A DNA stretch of 64,000 bases from Lyophyllum atratum (Eukaryota; Basidiomycota; Agaricomycetes; Agaricales; Lyophyllaceae), in NCBI GenBank assembly GCA_014905825.1, contig JACGCN010000003.1:2418001-2482000 (forward strand), written 5' to 3'. This document shows, piece after piece, positions 32,201-43,624 of the stretch; within the stretch, counting starts at the first letter, position 1, and every line of letters begins with the position of its first letter. Below the pieces are notes generated by a model. That model ran no database searches. It was given only the letters and a program-made list of their open reading frames with translations, and had not been told where the DNA came from. A program made the position numbers and the translations under genes.

Positions 32201-32705
32201 TCAATTCGCAGTGGGATCGACCGCAAGACAGTTCCCGGAAATGTTTCCCTTCTGAAATGAATTCACTATGAAACTTCAATAGCACAACAACTGCGCGATT
32301 TACTCACGTATCCGTTATCCAAGCAGCAGGCCACAATTTGATTCGGGCATGGAGGTGGCCCAATGCCCGGGAATCTGGTAGAAGTGCAATTTACTTGTGG
32401 GATGGTAAGTCTCCTCTGACCCATAAAATGTGTACTGAACACGCACAGCCGAATGGGACGTCGCCTGTAAGAAGCGGAATTTCCGCCGCGTTGAGGGCGA
32501 GAATGACTTCAGTATCCCTCGACTACCCAGAGTTCTTCGAGTCAGTTCTCATTCATGCGATCGATGGACGTGAACAGTGGCATACACTCTTAATCTTGTC
32601 ACAGCACTGGAGAGCAGCACCGCCAGTGCATGAAGCTGGGGCCAGACGTGCAGCCATGACAAGGGGAAGCAGAAGCGTTGTGATAGAAAGTGCGGGAACG
32701 AACAT
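32201..32705 (-). CDS. class I-type hydrophobin
   Basis: Secreted amphipathic cell-wall coat protein of 110 aa in four small exons (32705-32586, 32522-32447, 32393-32308, 32251-32201), which sum to 111 codons exactly. A signal peptide, MFVPALSITTLLLPLVMA, is followed by the eight-Cys pattern: SCTGG, QCCDK, GLNC, PCPN, VACC and GNC (C-CC-C-C-CC-C). The segment EIPLLTGDVPFG between Cys3 and Cys4 matches hydrophobins. Introns are 50-65 bp with GTATGC, GTGCGT and GTGAGT donors. ATG at 32705 is chosen because it opens the signal peptide. It is short and its C-terminal LAVDPTAN is atypical. Such proteins self-assemble at air-water interfaces on hyphae or fruit bodies. Confidence 0.9.
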
Positions 32706-32770
32706 GTTGAGAGTGGTTTCGTTTATGGGACGACGTTTCAATGCAAGTGACGCTCAACAAACGATGTCTG

Positions 32771-32780
32771 CCTTTTATGT
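32771..32780 (-). promoter_or_regulatory. TATA-like box of hydrophobin
   Basis: ACATAAAAGG on the minus strand, about 70 bp before the hydrophobin ATG. Confidence 0.45.
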
Positions 32781-33887
32781 CCCTAACCTCGATGCTTCCA
32801 TTGCTTCGTCATCCCCCACTCAAGCACAATTGTGAGTGTCAATACTACGCTCTAGCTCGAAAATTCATTCAACCTATGGCAGCATTCTCGGGACTATAAA
32901 GCTACTCGCTCGACTTCTCGCTCAATTGAGTCTGTCATCAGTTTGATCCGCCATTTGGTGGAGAGCGACAGCATGACCCCCGCCTTAAACCCACGGTACC
33001 TCCAGCTCCGATACCTTCAAGATAATGGGCCAGGCAGTCAGACTCCCCTGTACTTCCAAGAATATTCCCTATGGTATCGAAGCGATGCAAGCTGGTGCCC
33101 ATTGTGGCAGATGCTCCCTGGCCTTTCCTGCGGGCAACCGAGCGGTGAGGACGGCAGCGCATGACAGCTAGACTTGAACTATCGATGTGTACATCCAATC
33201 CGCGTGCTATGAACGACTTTAATACGTTATGTACCTAGTAACAGAACATCAATTATTTTACTCAAAAATACCTTCAATGGATGATGACACCTCGAAGTGA
33301 CTGGCTAATCCGACTCAGATGACTAGGTGCGCCTCGATAAAAGCTTTTCAAGTTTCAACGCTTTTCGAGATGTTACTAGGTTATTTACCACCACAGCTGT
33401 ACCTCGCTAGAAAGGCTCTCTTAGAACGGTGGGTCGTTAAACTGGTCTCTCCGTGTGCCTTCGCTCGTGTTTTATATCCTTCGAGGGCCGTCCATCTCTG
33501 CTGTATGCCTTTCATTTCATCTTCGATTTAGTCCTTCTACATTTCTAGACGCGATTCACGACCGCGTTCCAGTGCCGCGTCATGTTGATTCCTCGAGACA
33601 TGGAAGTTGAGGAGTCCAAGAGATTAGGTCTCCGACGCTTCTAAGTTTGCTGCAACTCTTGCACTGCCCAGCCTGTCTGCTGCACCGGGGCAAAAATCGT
33701 AAGGATTCGAAGACTTCCCGGTGATTTCAATAGGCGCTGAAACCCTATTTTAGGTCGGCGTCCTCGCAGTTGGCTGTACCCCAGTCGACCTCAACCTTTA
33801 GAGGTCCCGTAACGTTTGATTCATAGTATACTACGGACGTTGTATTTAGCGTCTAACTCAAGCAATGAATGTTGTTGATACCCACGG

Positions 33888-33960
33888 GCACAGGAAAATC
33901 GCCGTGGCACTCGCACGCAAGCGTGCCACTAGCGTGCAAGCGTGGCACGCTAGTGTCCGT
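33888..33960. repeat. GCACG/CGTGC cluster 1
   Basis: Alternating GTGGCACTCGCACGC and CGTGCCACTAGCGTGC words, able to fold (ACTAGCGTGC against GCACGCTAGT). Confidence 0.7.
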
Positions 33961-34107
33961 AAATATAAGCTGGGATTCGGGTTTTGGGACACCATATCAG
34001 TTTTATGAGACTCGGAGAGGGTGTATAGACTGCTTACCACCATTATTGAAGCGAAATTTCTGCTCAGAAAGTTCGCTAGGGCACTCGAATTGATGTCGAA
34101 AACTGGC

Positions 34108-34283
34108 TTGCACGCTAGCACAGCCACATCCGCACGCAAGTTGCACGCTAACTGCACGGCACTGCACGCTAGGTGCACGGCAATGCACGCGAGTGCACGT
34201 CAACGCACGCGAGTGCACGTCAATGCACGTCAATGCACGCGAGTGCACACTGAGCACGTCGATGCACGCGAGTGCACGCTGAT
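34108..34283. repeat. GCACG cluster 2 (degenerate 12-bp tandem)
   Basis: About fifteen spaced copies of (T/C)GCACG(C/T), e.g. tgcacgcgagtgcacgtcaa repeated with roughly 10-14 bp spacing. Confidence 0.8.
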
Positions 34284-35190
34284 GATCATCGATGAAGAAT
34301 TCAACTGCCTGTGGGGCTCGGGGTCGATCCAAGCCCTCGATCGAGGTCTGACCCAATGAGCAGCGCTCAGCCACGTCAGGTTCGTTCATTCCTACATTCC
34401 CTTATCCACTCCGTGAGTAACGTTGGCTCTCGTAAGTCACCCCATGATATCATCTATCGCATCTGGTTTCAATCTGGATTATCTACTTTTTTGCGCAAGA
34501 TTATCTGCAGGGCTTCTTCTGTCGCAAGCGACATACATCATCATTTCGTGTCAACTGAGTCTGGAAAGGAACTAGCGGCGGGACAACTATACGAGACGCA
34601 GGGCCCTCCCACTCACCTCAATGAGCTGTTAAATGGCTGTGTCCCTGTGTATGACCCCACTGGTAAGCATACACTCTCGAGTTAAAGATCACTCACTCAT
34701 CAATTCCATGGTAGGTGAAGTGATAGGCTACGTACGTCGCGAACAGAATGTTACTTCGAAGAGATATCCTAAGCCTGTCCTAGGTAAGAGCAAAAATTTA
34801 ACAAGCCTGCCTATATAATTTTTGACTTGAGATAGACAACATCTCGAAGAACGTAGCCTACTGAGTTTGTAGTACTATTTAATTGTATAAGCATTGTTCC
34901 AAGTTCGTTGAAGGTACTCCGGAATAATGAATTGAATAAGTATCGTAAGTACCGTCACCTTCGAGATTCTGTAGTATCCCCATGGGGGACGTACAAAGTC
35001 AGTTCTTCAAGGGACTCAAATATACCATATATCCGTGTCTTGATAGTTGTTTGACCTTGGCTGTAGGCCCCCAAGCCTGTGGAGATAAGTCTTTGCGAGT
35101 CGAAGTTTTGTCGAGCTCATGTGACACGGCAGGTCCCTCAGACGTCGCAAGTCATCAGATTCATAGTTATCTCTGCGCTACTACATAGGA

Positions 35191-35347
35191 GTATGCACGC
35201 CAAAAATCAAACCTGCACGGCGGAAATCATACCTGCACGCAGAAAGGTAATTTGCACGCTAATTTATTATATGCACGCTAATTGCTTGCTGCCGTGCCAC
35301 GCTAAAAAAGGTGTTTTGCACGCTTGCACGGCAGTGCCACGGCAATT
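35191..35347. repeat. GCACG cluster 3
   Basis: Spaced words TGCACGCCAAAAA, TGCACGGCGGAAA, TGCACGCAGAAAG, TGCACGCTAA, ending with inverted GCCGTGCCAC / GTGCCACGGC. Confidence 0.75.
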
Positions 35348-35655
35348 TCTATAGGCCCGATACCCACCATAGCATTCTTCATTGAGCGAGGGGGCCGCAG
35401 GTGAGGGGGCAGAAAGTTACGTGAGGTTATGATGCACCTCAAAAATAAAAGGCTGGAGTAGGCGATCTTGCACCCGTCGTCCGAATACACTTCCGTCTTC
35501 TCTCAGAGAAATGGGTTACGGGACCGATCACAACAATCAGATGATGGAAGGCTTCTAGCTGAGTCCTGACCATTGACGTAGGACTAGGAAGGAAGCTTGC
35601 ACCAACGAAGTACGGATCCACCGGGCAAAAACGCAGGGAATGCCTACAACTTCAA

Positions 35656-35746
35656 GGCTCTACCAGGGTTCGAACCTGGGTTTCGGGAAAGTCAGCCTTT
35701 GAGGACACATCAAAATCCCGAGTGATGACCACTACACTATAGCGCC
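35656..35746 (-). tRNA. tRNA-Gln (TTG) with intron
   Basis: Minus strand: acceptor GGCGCTA / TAGAGCC, box A TAGTGTAGTGG, anticodon stem CGGGA / TCCCG, loop TT-TTG-A, box B GGTTCGAACCC with T stem CCAGG / CCTGG. An insert of about 20 nt after position 37 is a canonical tRNA intron. One mismatch (G4:A69) lies in the acceptor stem. Anticodon at 35711-35713. Confidence 0.85.
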
Positions 35747-36229
35747 TATGACGAGGCACGGTGAGGCCGAAAAGTTCATTTTCAACGATGTCTAGAACTG
35801 AAAATCAAAAGGTACTGAAGAAATGTCAGAGAACGGGCCTGGGGAATGAGGCCTGAGGGCCAGGACGTACGGGTTTCTGGGTCAAATGTCTTCGAACGTT
35901 AGTCCGGCCTGCATCCTGTGCAGGTTGTCTAACCTCGGGTTCCCGGATAAACCCTGTCGATGGGTTGCTTGGCGCTAGAGATCTGTACTTGCGGCCATCC
36001 ACGATGAGTCGTGCTTCAAAGCTGAATCTCCAGAAGAGGTCTATCAAATACGATTGCAAAATGGTAGGTCGACGTCGCAAGGAAACAGGTCATGTACCAA
36101 TGCCAAGCAAGTGCGCCTTTCCGCTTTATTTCCAAGTCCCGATTCGGAACCAGCTCCGGGCTCCATCTTCTCATGTTCCTGAATCCTCTGTGAACTTCAC
36201 AGGCCCCCGTTCACCCCCACCTCAACGCC
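35747..36229. other. divergent spacer, tRNA / GCV1 promoter
   Basis: 483 bp holding the 5' flank of tRNA-Gln and the promoter of GCV1. No other gene seen. Confidence 0.5.
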
Positions 36230-37946
36230 ATGAGCATCCTCGGCCCAACAAAAGCTCTCAGAACCGGCAGCCTCTTCACAGCCTCAAGATGCCTCGCCCG
36301 CCCACACAGAACATTCTTCGCGCGAAGTCTGGCAACAGTGGTCTCTGATGTACGTGGTTATGATCCTTCCAAGCAGACATACACCTGAGCACTGCAGTTC
36401 CGTGTTTCTAGCTGAGAAAAACACCGCTATACGACTTCCACATCGCGAACGGCGCCAAAATGGTTCCATTCGCGGGGTATTCCATGCCTCTGGTATACGG
36501 CGACGTCGGGCAAGGTACGTCTTCCCCCATATATCACGTCGTTCCGGGTTAGGGTTGTTGATGAGTTGCTGAAGTTGCCAGCCACAACCATGTTCGTAAT
36601 AGCGCGGGGCTGTTTGACGTGAGCCATATGGTCCAATCCAAGTGCGTTTCTTCATGTCCTTCCGATGGGGTGGTTATTTATACACGTGCTAGCTTCCGTG
36701 GACCGACCGCATCTGGGTTCATGGAATGGCTCACGCCGGCGTCCGTGACCGCCCTCCAACCCTACCACTCGACACTCTCGGTCCTCCTTAACGAGAAGGG
36801 CGGCATCATCGACGACACGATCATCACGAAACACTCCCCCGAGGCTTATTACGTCGTCACCAATGCGGGGTGCCGCGAGCGAGATCTGCCATGGATGCAG
36901 GAGAAGTTGGCGGAATGGAATGCGAGTGAGAGGGGGAAGGAGGGGCCGGTGGAGATGGAGGTGCTGGAGGGGTGGGGGCTGCTTGCGCTTCAAGGTTCGT
37001 CTCATGTCCCTTATTCGGTTATTGCAGTTATTTACGCGGGTGGTTGTGCTAGGCCCGGAAGCGGCGTCGTATTTGCAGACCCTGACTTCGTTCGACCTCC
37101 AGCAGCTGACGTTCGGAACGTCCGCTTTCGTGCCTATAGAGGGGTTCAACCTCCACGTCGCCCGTGGCGGATACACGGGGGAGGATGGATTCGAGGCAAG
37201 CCTCGCCCTCGCATTACCAGTCCATTCCGCTGATTGGACGTTCCATTTCATCAGATCTCCATCCCCCCGTCCCAGTCGGTGGATGTCGCGAAACTCCTGA
37301 ACAAGACCCCCGTCCAGTTGACGGGTCTAGGCGCAAGAGACAGCTTAAGGCTAGAAGCTGGAATGTGCCTTCACGGAAACGAACTGAATGAGGATATTTC
37401 GCCTATTGAAGCTGGTCTCGCTTGGGTGATCCGTGAGTCTGCTAATTGCGTTCTGTGGTGAAGGTGATCTGATCTTTGGTGGTGGGTGTGTAGCGAAAGC
37501 ACGGAGGGAAACGGGTGGGTTCATTGGGGCGGAGGGAGTGCAGAAGGTCCTGAAAGAGGGGCCGTCAAAAAGGCGCGTGGGGCTGGTCATTGAGGGTGCT
37601 CCCGCTAGACGTGCGTTGGCCACCTCCGTACTTTCTCTACCCTCGCTAACTCGAACCAAATCTACTCTACAGAGGGCGCGAAGATCTTCGCCCCATCAGG
37701 AAAAGAACTCCTCGGTGAGTTAACTACTGTTGACAAGATCCCAGATCATGCTGATTCCCTTTCTTCGCAGGCAACGTAACGTCGGGAATTCCGTCACCGA
37801 CTCTTGGTGCGAACATCGCAATGGGCTATGTGCCATCTGGGTGGCATAAAAAGGGAACTGAAGTTGCGGTGGATGTTCGGAACAAGCTGAGGAAGGCTGT
37901 GCTGACGCCTATGCCTTTTGTCCAGCCGAAGTACTGGAGAGGGTGA
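36230..37946 (+). CDS. GCV1: aminomethyltransferase, glycine cleavage T-protein
   Basis: Mitochondrial T-protein of the glycine cleavage complex; it transfers the methylene group from the H-protein lipoamide arm to tetrahydrofolate and releases ammonia. ATG at 36230 opens an Arg-rich targeting leader ([28 protein letters not shown]). Then come [86 protein letters not shown] and a [21 protein letters not shown] end, all in family order. About nine exons; an intron splits the Asn codon in [10 protein letters not shown]. Normal length of about 400 aa with no broken exon seen. It lies head-to-tail with HSP78, 315 bp apart. Confidence 0.94.
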
Positions 37947-38193
37947 GCTGGAGACGTGTGGTTTATTAACGGGGCTATGAAATTTAAAGATCATCCAAGA
38001 GTTGAATATCTGAAAACTCGAAGTCAATTGCCGTCTACGCGAAGGTATTTGTAAGATAAGACACTACGCATCATAGTAGCTGTGAACCGATGCTGTCAGA
38101 TCTGTCGACGCGTCGGTCCCCGGGAGGGTCTCAACGCGAGTGGTGACATCATAGGGCATTCATCACGTGACCGTTGACCACTTCACTCGCAAA

Positions 38194-38201
38194 TTCCAGA
38201 A
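38194..38201 (+). promoter_or_regulatory. heat-shock element before HSP78
   Basis: TTCCAGAA, followed by CTTGCC, gives TTC-nn-GAA-n-TTG, a heat-shock-factor site about 60 bp before the HSP78 ATG. Fits heat induction of the gene; not tested. Confidence 0.45.
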
Positions 38202-38261
38202 CTTGCCGTGTGCTTAAATGTCCTCCGTAGAACCCAACTATCACTGAACGACCGTAGTCCA

Positions 38262-41200
38262 ATGCTGCGAATACAGTGCGCGAGGCAACTCTCAAGACCT
38301 ACTCAACGTGGAGTGCGCCTAGGACTCCTAGGACCCACGTTGCGCGCGGGGTCATTCGGTCGACGACACGGTGTTCCTCCGAGTCCAGCGTTAGCCTTAG
38401 TCCGGGGCTATGCCGCTGCGCAACCACCAGGGGGAGCGGGGGGTGGGATGCCGTCGTTTAGCTTTGGGCCGCAGCATCAGAAGGGGGATGCGCTGAAGGA
38501 ATATGTAGGTGATTGTGCCGCTTGATGGTGGTCGTAAAATGCTCACTGACTCGTGGGCAGAGTGTGGACTTGACGGAGATGGCGAGGAATGGGAAGCTTG
38601 ATCCGATTATTGGGAGAGATGAAGGTGTGTTTTGAAGCTATGGTGCTGAGGTTGGGTCACTGAGACTGGGTGTAGAGATTCGCAGGACTATACAGAGTGC
38701 GTCCCATGGCTTTGGTTCACCGCCTATTGCTTATGATGAGAATAGTTCTTTCAAGAAGAACTAAATCGAATCCTGTGGTACGTTGCGCTGCAATGTTCTG
38801 CATTCCAGTCATTCACCCCGCTACAGCTCATTGGTCCGCCCGGGGTCGGAAAGACTGCCATTCTGGAAGGACTCGCCAACAGGATCGTTTCAAAAGAGGT
38901 TCCCGAAGTGAGTGCACAGTGCATACATACCCTAACACAATCACACATAAACGTATCGCCGCTAGTCACTCCACGAGAAGCGCGTTCTGGCCCTCGACCT
39001 ATCAGCCATAATGGCTGGCTCCGGCATCCGCGGCCAATTCGAAGAGAAATTCAAGGCGCTCATTCGCGATATCGAAGACCAGGTGGGTATTGATTACCCC
39101 TTTGCTGAAACATGGCTGACGGAGGGAGGAGGAATTAGGCAGGCAGCGTGATATGTTTCATCGACGAACTTCGTGAGTATAAGATTACGCATGGGATGTG
39201 AACCCGTCCTGACGCGTAATAGACACGTTATTCCAACTTGGCAAGGCCGAAGGCAGCATCGACGCAGGCCAGATGATCAAGCCCGCCCTCGCGAGAGGCT
39301 TACAGCTCGTAGGAGCCACAACGCGTAAGTCCGATCTCCCCACACGTGTCTATGAACCGCTGTACTGATACAGCATAGCCGAGGAGTATAGGAAAACCAT
39401 CGGGAAAGATGCCGCCCTCGAACGGCGGTTTCAGCCCGTCCAAATCGACGAGCCCACCGTCGAATCCACAATTTCGATCCTCCGTGGTCTCAAACCAAGG
39501 TACGAGGTGCACCATGGTGTCGAAATATCCGATGGCGCGCTCGTGACAGGTCAGTATCTCCCGTTTTCTCCACATCGAATACACCGCTCAACTCCAATGC
39601 AGCCGCCGTCTACGGTGCCCGTTACATATCGGACCGCTTCCTCCCCGATAAAGCAATTGACCTAGTCGACGAGGCCGCCTCGGCATTGCGTCTAGCGCAA
39701 GAGTCCAAACCCGACGAGCTGGAGGCGCTCCATCGCGAGATCGTGACGCTGCAGATTGAGCTCGAGAGTCTGAAGAACGAAACGGACGTGTTCAGCGTTG
39801 AGCGGCGGGAGAAGGTCGAGGCGGAGCTCAATGCAAAGAATGAGGAGGCAGCCAAGCTCACATCTCTGTGGCAAGCGGGTGCGCATATTTCGTCCCCTAT
39901 ATATCTGTTCCCGAGCACTCATTTTGTTGGGTAGAGCGGGCAAGGCTGGAGCGCATCAAGAATTTGAAGCAGCGCCTGGAGGAGACGAAGCACCAGCTGG
40001 AGGTGGCACAGCGGCAAGGGGAGTACGAGCTTGCGAGTCGTCTGCGCTTCTCGACGATCCCCGAGCTGGAGCGGCAGCTGCCCACGGAGGGCGACCCGAG
40101 CCATCAAGGCGCCGAGTCGCCGCTCGCGATGCTGCACGACCGCGTCACATCCGACGACATCGCCCGCGTCGTTGCGAAGTCGACGGGTATCCCCGTGCAG
40201 AATCTCTTGAAGGGAGAACGCGACAAGCTCGTCCATGTACGTCTCTTCCTCTCCTGGTTTGGTTGTTGGTGGGAGATGCTGACTGACTGCGACTTGGGTA
40301 GATGGAGGATACGCTGAGGAAAAGGGTGGTTGGGCAGGACCATGTTGTGGCTGCTATTAGCGATGCGGTAAGGATATCGCGTGCGGGGTTGCAGGCGCCG
40401 AATAGGCCGGTGGCGTCGTTCCTTTTTATGGGCCCAACGGGAGTCGGCAAGGTACGTTCGTCTTTTGGGTGTGGTACGCGGATGTTCGACGTTGACCTTG
40501 CTAGACTGAGCTCTGTAAAGCACTTGCGGCATTCTTGTTCAATGATGAACAGCGTGGTCTGTGAGTTCATTCCTTTTTATGTACTTTTGATAGTGCTTTG
40601 ACGGTGGGATTTCTGACAGGATCAACATTAACATGTCAGAGGTATGACGGAATTTCACTTCGAGTCTTCCTAATGCTTAATGTGTTCGATAAGTACCACG
40701 ATCGACACACGATATCCCGCTTGATTGGAGCAGCCCCTGGATACGTTGGCTTTGAGGAAGGCGGTCAGCTTACCGAAGCAGTCCGCCGTAAACCTTATGG
40801 TCTGTTCCATCTTCGCGGTCTTTGGCGTCGCGTCTCATGAGATTTCTATATCGTACAGCTGTGGTATTGCTCGATGAACTGGAAAAGGCTCACAAGGTAA
40901 GCTACGGCTACTTCGTCTCATGGGAGTCATTGTTCTTATCATCTTACCAGGACGTTGCGATGATTCTGTTGCAAATCCTCGATGAAGGCAGTATCACTGA
41001 CAGCCAAGGGCGGAAAGTTGACTTTAAGGTGAGTGCTGTGCGCGTTCTTCCCTTCCATTTTCTAATCTCCGTTCTGCAGAACACCATCATATGCCTCACC
41101 AGCAACATCGGTAACTTCTTGGTCTCTTACCTCAGAACAACTGATGACCCCGGAATACAGGCAGCGACATCCTCGCCCACCCCACCGCCACCGACGCCAA

Positions 41201-41736
41201 CGGCGTCATCACCCAAGAAGCCAAAAACGAAGTCCTCGAGCGCGTCTCCGAGTTCTTCCCGCCCGAGCTGCTCAACCGCCTCGACTCCATGCTCGTCTTC
41301 AACAAGCTCTCGCGCGCGTCCATCCTCCAGGTCGTGTCGCTCCGCCTCCGGGACGTCGCGGAGCGCCTCAGGGCGCGAAGGATTAGTGTGGATGTGGATG
41401 AGGCGGCGAGGGAGTGGCTGGCGGAGCATGGGTACTCGGATGTGTATGGGGCGAGGGCGATTGCGAGAGTGGTGAGGACGGATGTGTTGTTTCCGTTGGC
41501 GCAGAAGTTGCTTAGGGGGACTATTCGGTTTGTTCTTTCCCTCTATCTATTTCGTATGAGGAGACGATGGCTGACCTTGGGGCTGTAGGGATGGTGATTC
41601 GGTGAAGATTCGCGTTTCGGAAGATCGGCAGTCCCTTGTTATCCATGATAACCATTCACCTGATCCTTCTGCCATCACACCCGAGCATGGTGTTACTCCT
41701 GGTGACCTCTCCTCCAAAACTCGTTCAGAGGTGTAG
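38262..41736 (+). CDS. HSP78: mitochondrial ClpB-type disaggregase Hsp78
   Basis: AAA+ hexameric disaggregase of the mitochondrial matrix that works with Hsp70. ATG at 38262 and an Arg-rich leader ([17 protein letters not shown]). The Clp N-domain is absent, as in Hsp78. First ATPase: [17 protein letters not shown] (Walker A) and [10 protein letters not shown] (Walker B), with [13 protein letters not shown]. The coiled-coil middle domain runs through [16 protein letters not shown] and later [14 protein letters not shown]. Second ATPase: [11 protein letters not shown] then [24 protein letters not shown], and [14 protein letters not shown] (sensor/Arg finger region), ending with the ClpB small domain (GARAIARVV). 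About fifteen exons, with introns inside Walker A2 and around [18 protein letters not shown]. All motifs intact. Confidence 0.94.
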
Positions 41737-42402
41737 TATCATTGCTATTTTATAAATTAGATTTACGATATACAGATGTTTAGTTCTCCGCAACAAAAAC
41801 TTTCTAAACCCCCACTCTGTAGCATATAACTTGTTTCTTATCATTGTTGACTTATTATTACTGTAATGTACCTGGTTTAATGGCCGGTTTTAATTTGACA
41901 CTGTCCTGTCCGAATTCCGGGATACTTTGGCTCCAGGACACGGCCAGGTCGGGTCATGTCAACTGCGTATTCAAAGGAACACTAGCTCCCTCTCTTGCGC
42001 TCGTTCCACCTCTTTCGCTTGCTCCACTACGCTTGCACCTCCTCCGAAACCTTTTCTCCTATCGCGGGCTGGTGCACAAATGTTCAAGCGAAACCACGAA
42101 GTGCGGTGATGCAGGGTGTAAGTTAGGTATCAACGTCGCGATCGTGGTAAGGGACTGACGTCACGATCGTGATTCACACAGTGGGGTTTGAAGCAGCGAT
42201 GGCGAAGTCTGACATGGCGCTCGCCTCTAATTTGAACTCAGAATCAGCTTAGAGCAGAGGTACTATGACAAGAACATGGCTTAAACACGACTGGGAGGGG
42301 GAAGATACCTGCAATAGTTCCAAGATAAGTAATACAATATATTGTCCTTGGACATATCAACGAGAATCCCATTGCGGTATATTGACGAATCTAAGCCCTG
42401 TC
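41737..42402. other. convergent intergenic spacer
   Basis: 666 bp between the 3' ends of HSP78 and the next 7TM gene. No gene or repeat array seen. Confidence 0.5.
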
Positions 42403-43624
42403 TCAACATGTATCGTTTCCATTGTGACGCATATGGAGGCTGCATGCGCATCGCGTCATGTTGTCTTTCTCCGAGCTATCTTGTGTGAGACCAGTATCCA
42501 TAGTTTCTGCTGCATCTTGGGCCGCGAAGCGTACATCCAGAGTGCTTTCAAGCCCCTGACTCGCTGCGGGGGCGCGAGTGCGGATTATAATTAGGTTGAA
42601 GGCAATCCCTGTCATGGGAATCAGCTGTAGGAGTTGAAGGGTCTTTGAGGGTCTGCATTGGGTCCAAAAAGTAAGAGCAACGCACCACGTTGGCTATGAC
42701 ATATAACGAATTGCACTTCAATACGTAAGAAACGAATGTCATGAAAGCTGTCACGGTATACATTAATCCAGATTCGATGATTACTCGCATGATTTGCTTC
42801 ATCTTGTTGGAATGACGGCCGCTCCTGGAGCTGATGGGAGGTGCAAACTTGTCGTGCTCGCGAGCTACCTTCCATATTGGCCACAGTAGTAATCCTAGTT
42901 TCTCTTTGATGAGCGCGTGCAGACTCGGTGCATAAATCACGAACGTAACGTACCAGTTGTGACAATATTTAGGGTCACAGTTGACGCCCAAAACGATACA
43001 ATGAATGGGTAGAATTTGTTGGCGCTTACAAGAGCCTCGCCGTGGATCCTAGACATGTCATATATCACGACAATTATACAAGCTGTCCCGCCCATCCAAA
43101 GCACGGCAGAGAATGCGATAACTCGACATGAGCGTGCATACACAACCCAACAGCGATAAATCTGAGGGTCCGGTAAGCAGTAGAAATGGAAGTCCATACG
43201 GTGTGTAGATACCAGCAATGCGTCTCCAACAGTTGCTTGGAGGTAGACGAATATGGCCTAAATTTTGGTGAGTTGAGATAGATAGTAAATTGACAGTAAT
43301 GAGCTGATGACAAGGACCGACCTTCAACTCGACCGCCCAGTAGGATATGTCACTGAAGCTTTTCTCAGCGGTTCCAGGAGGAGCTGTAACGAACGCTCGC
43401 CACATTATAACGACTGTGGCAACACTGGAGAGGATTATGTTGAGGAACATGAGGACTACCGCGATGAACATTGGATAGTTGAGCCCCCGCAGTGTCTTGC
43501 AGCTCAGGCCTGTCGAGAACAGAGCAAATATGGCGTTGAAAAATGTGACTAGATATAAGCCAAGGGTGACGCTTTCGGCAAAGAAAGAAGCGATTCGGGC
43601 CTCTACGATCCCAAAATTGGCCAT
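42403..43624 (-). CDS. 7TM membrane protein, second family
   Basis: ATG at 43624 (MANFGIVEARIASFFAESVTL). Helices in order: LGLYLVTFFNAIFALF; YPMFIAVVLMFLNIILSSVATVV; IYRCWVVYARSCRVIAFSAVLW with the YRCW-x-VYARS signature; VSANKFYPFIVSFWASTVTLNIV; VTFVIYAPSLHALI; IMRVIIESGLMYTVTAFMTF; and LIPMTGIAFNLIIIRTRA before a tail ending HMRHNGNDTC. The layout (short N-terminus, RCW motif after TM3, IIESG in TM6) parallels the tandem 7TM family, but sequence identity looks low. A common uncharacterised Agaricomycete family; function unknown. About five exons, frames consistent. Confidence 0.72.

Larger units (their letters stand above)
32706..35655. other. gene-poor region with GCACG-rich clusters
   Basis: Nearly 3 kb without a recognisable gene. 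It contains three clusters of GCACG/CGTGC words (listed separately). Open frames across the clusters are products of the repeats. Confidence 0.5.

Noticed and set aside
32338..32835. 165-codon plus-strand frame over the hydrophobin
   Set aside because: The minus strand gives a fully spliced eight-cysteine hydrophobin; the plus frame shows no motif.
34003..34389. Cys/His-rich-looking open frames at 34.0-34.4 kb
   Set aside because: They are translations of the GCACG word cluster on both strands.
33888..35347. GCACG clusters as a CRISPR array
   Set aside because: Words are short, unevenly spaced and in both orientations, and this is a eukaryotic genome.
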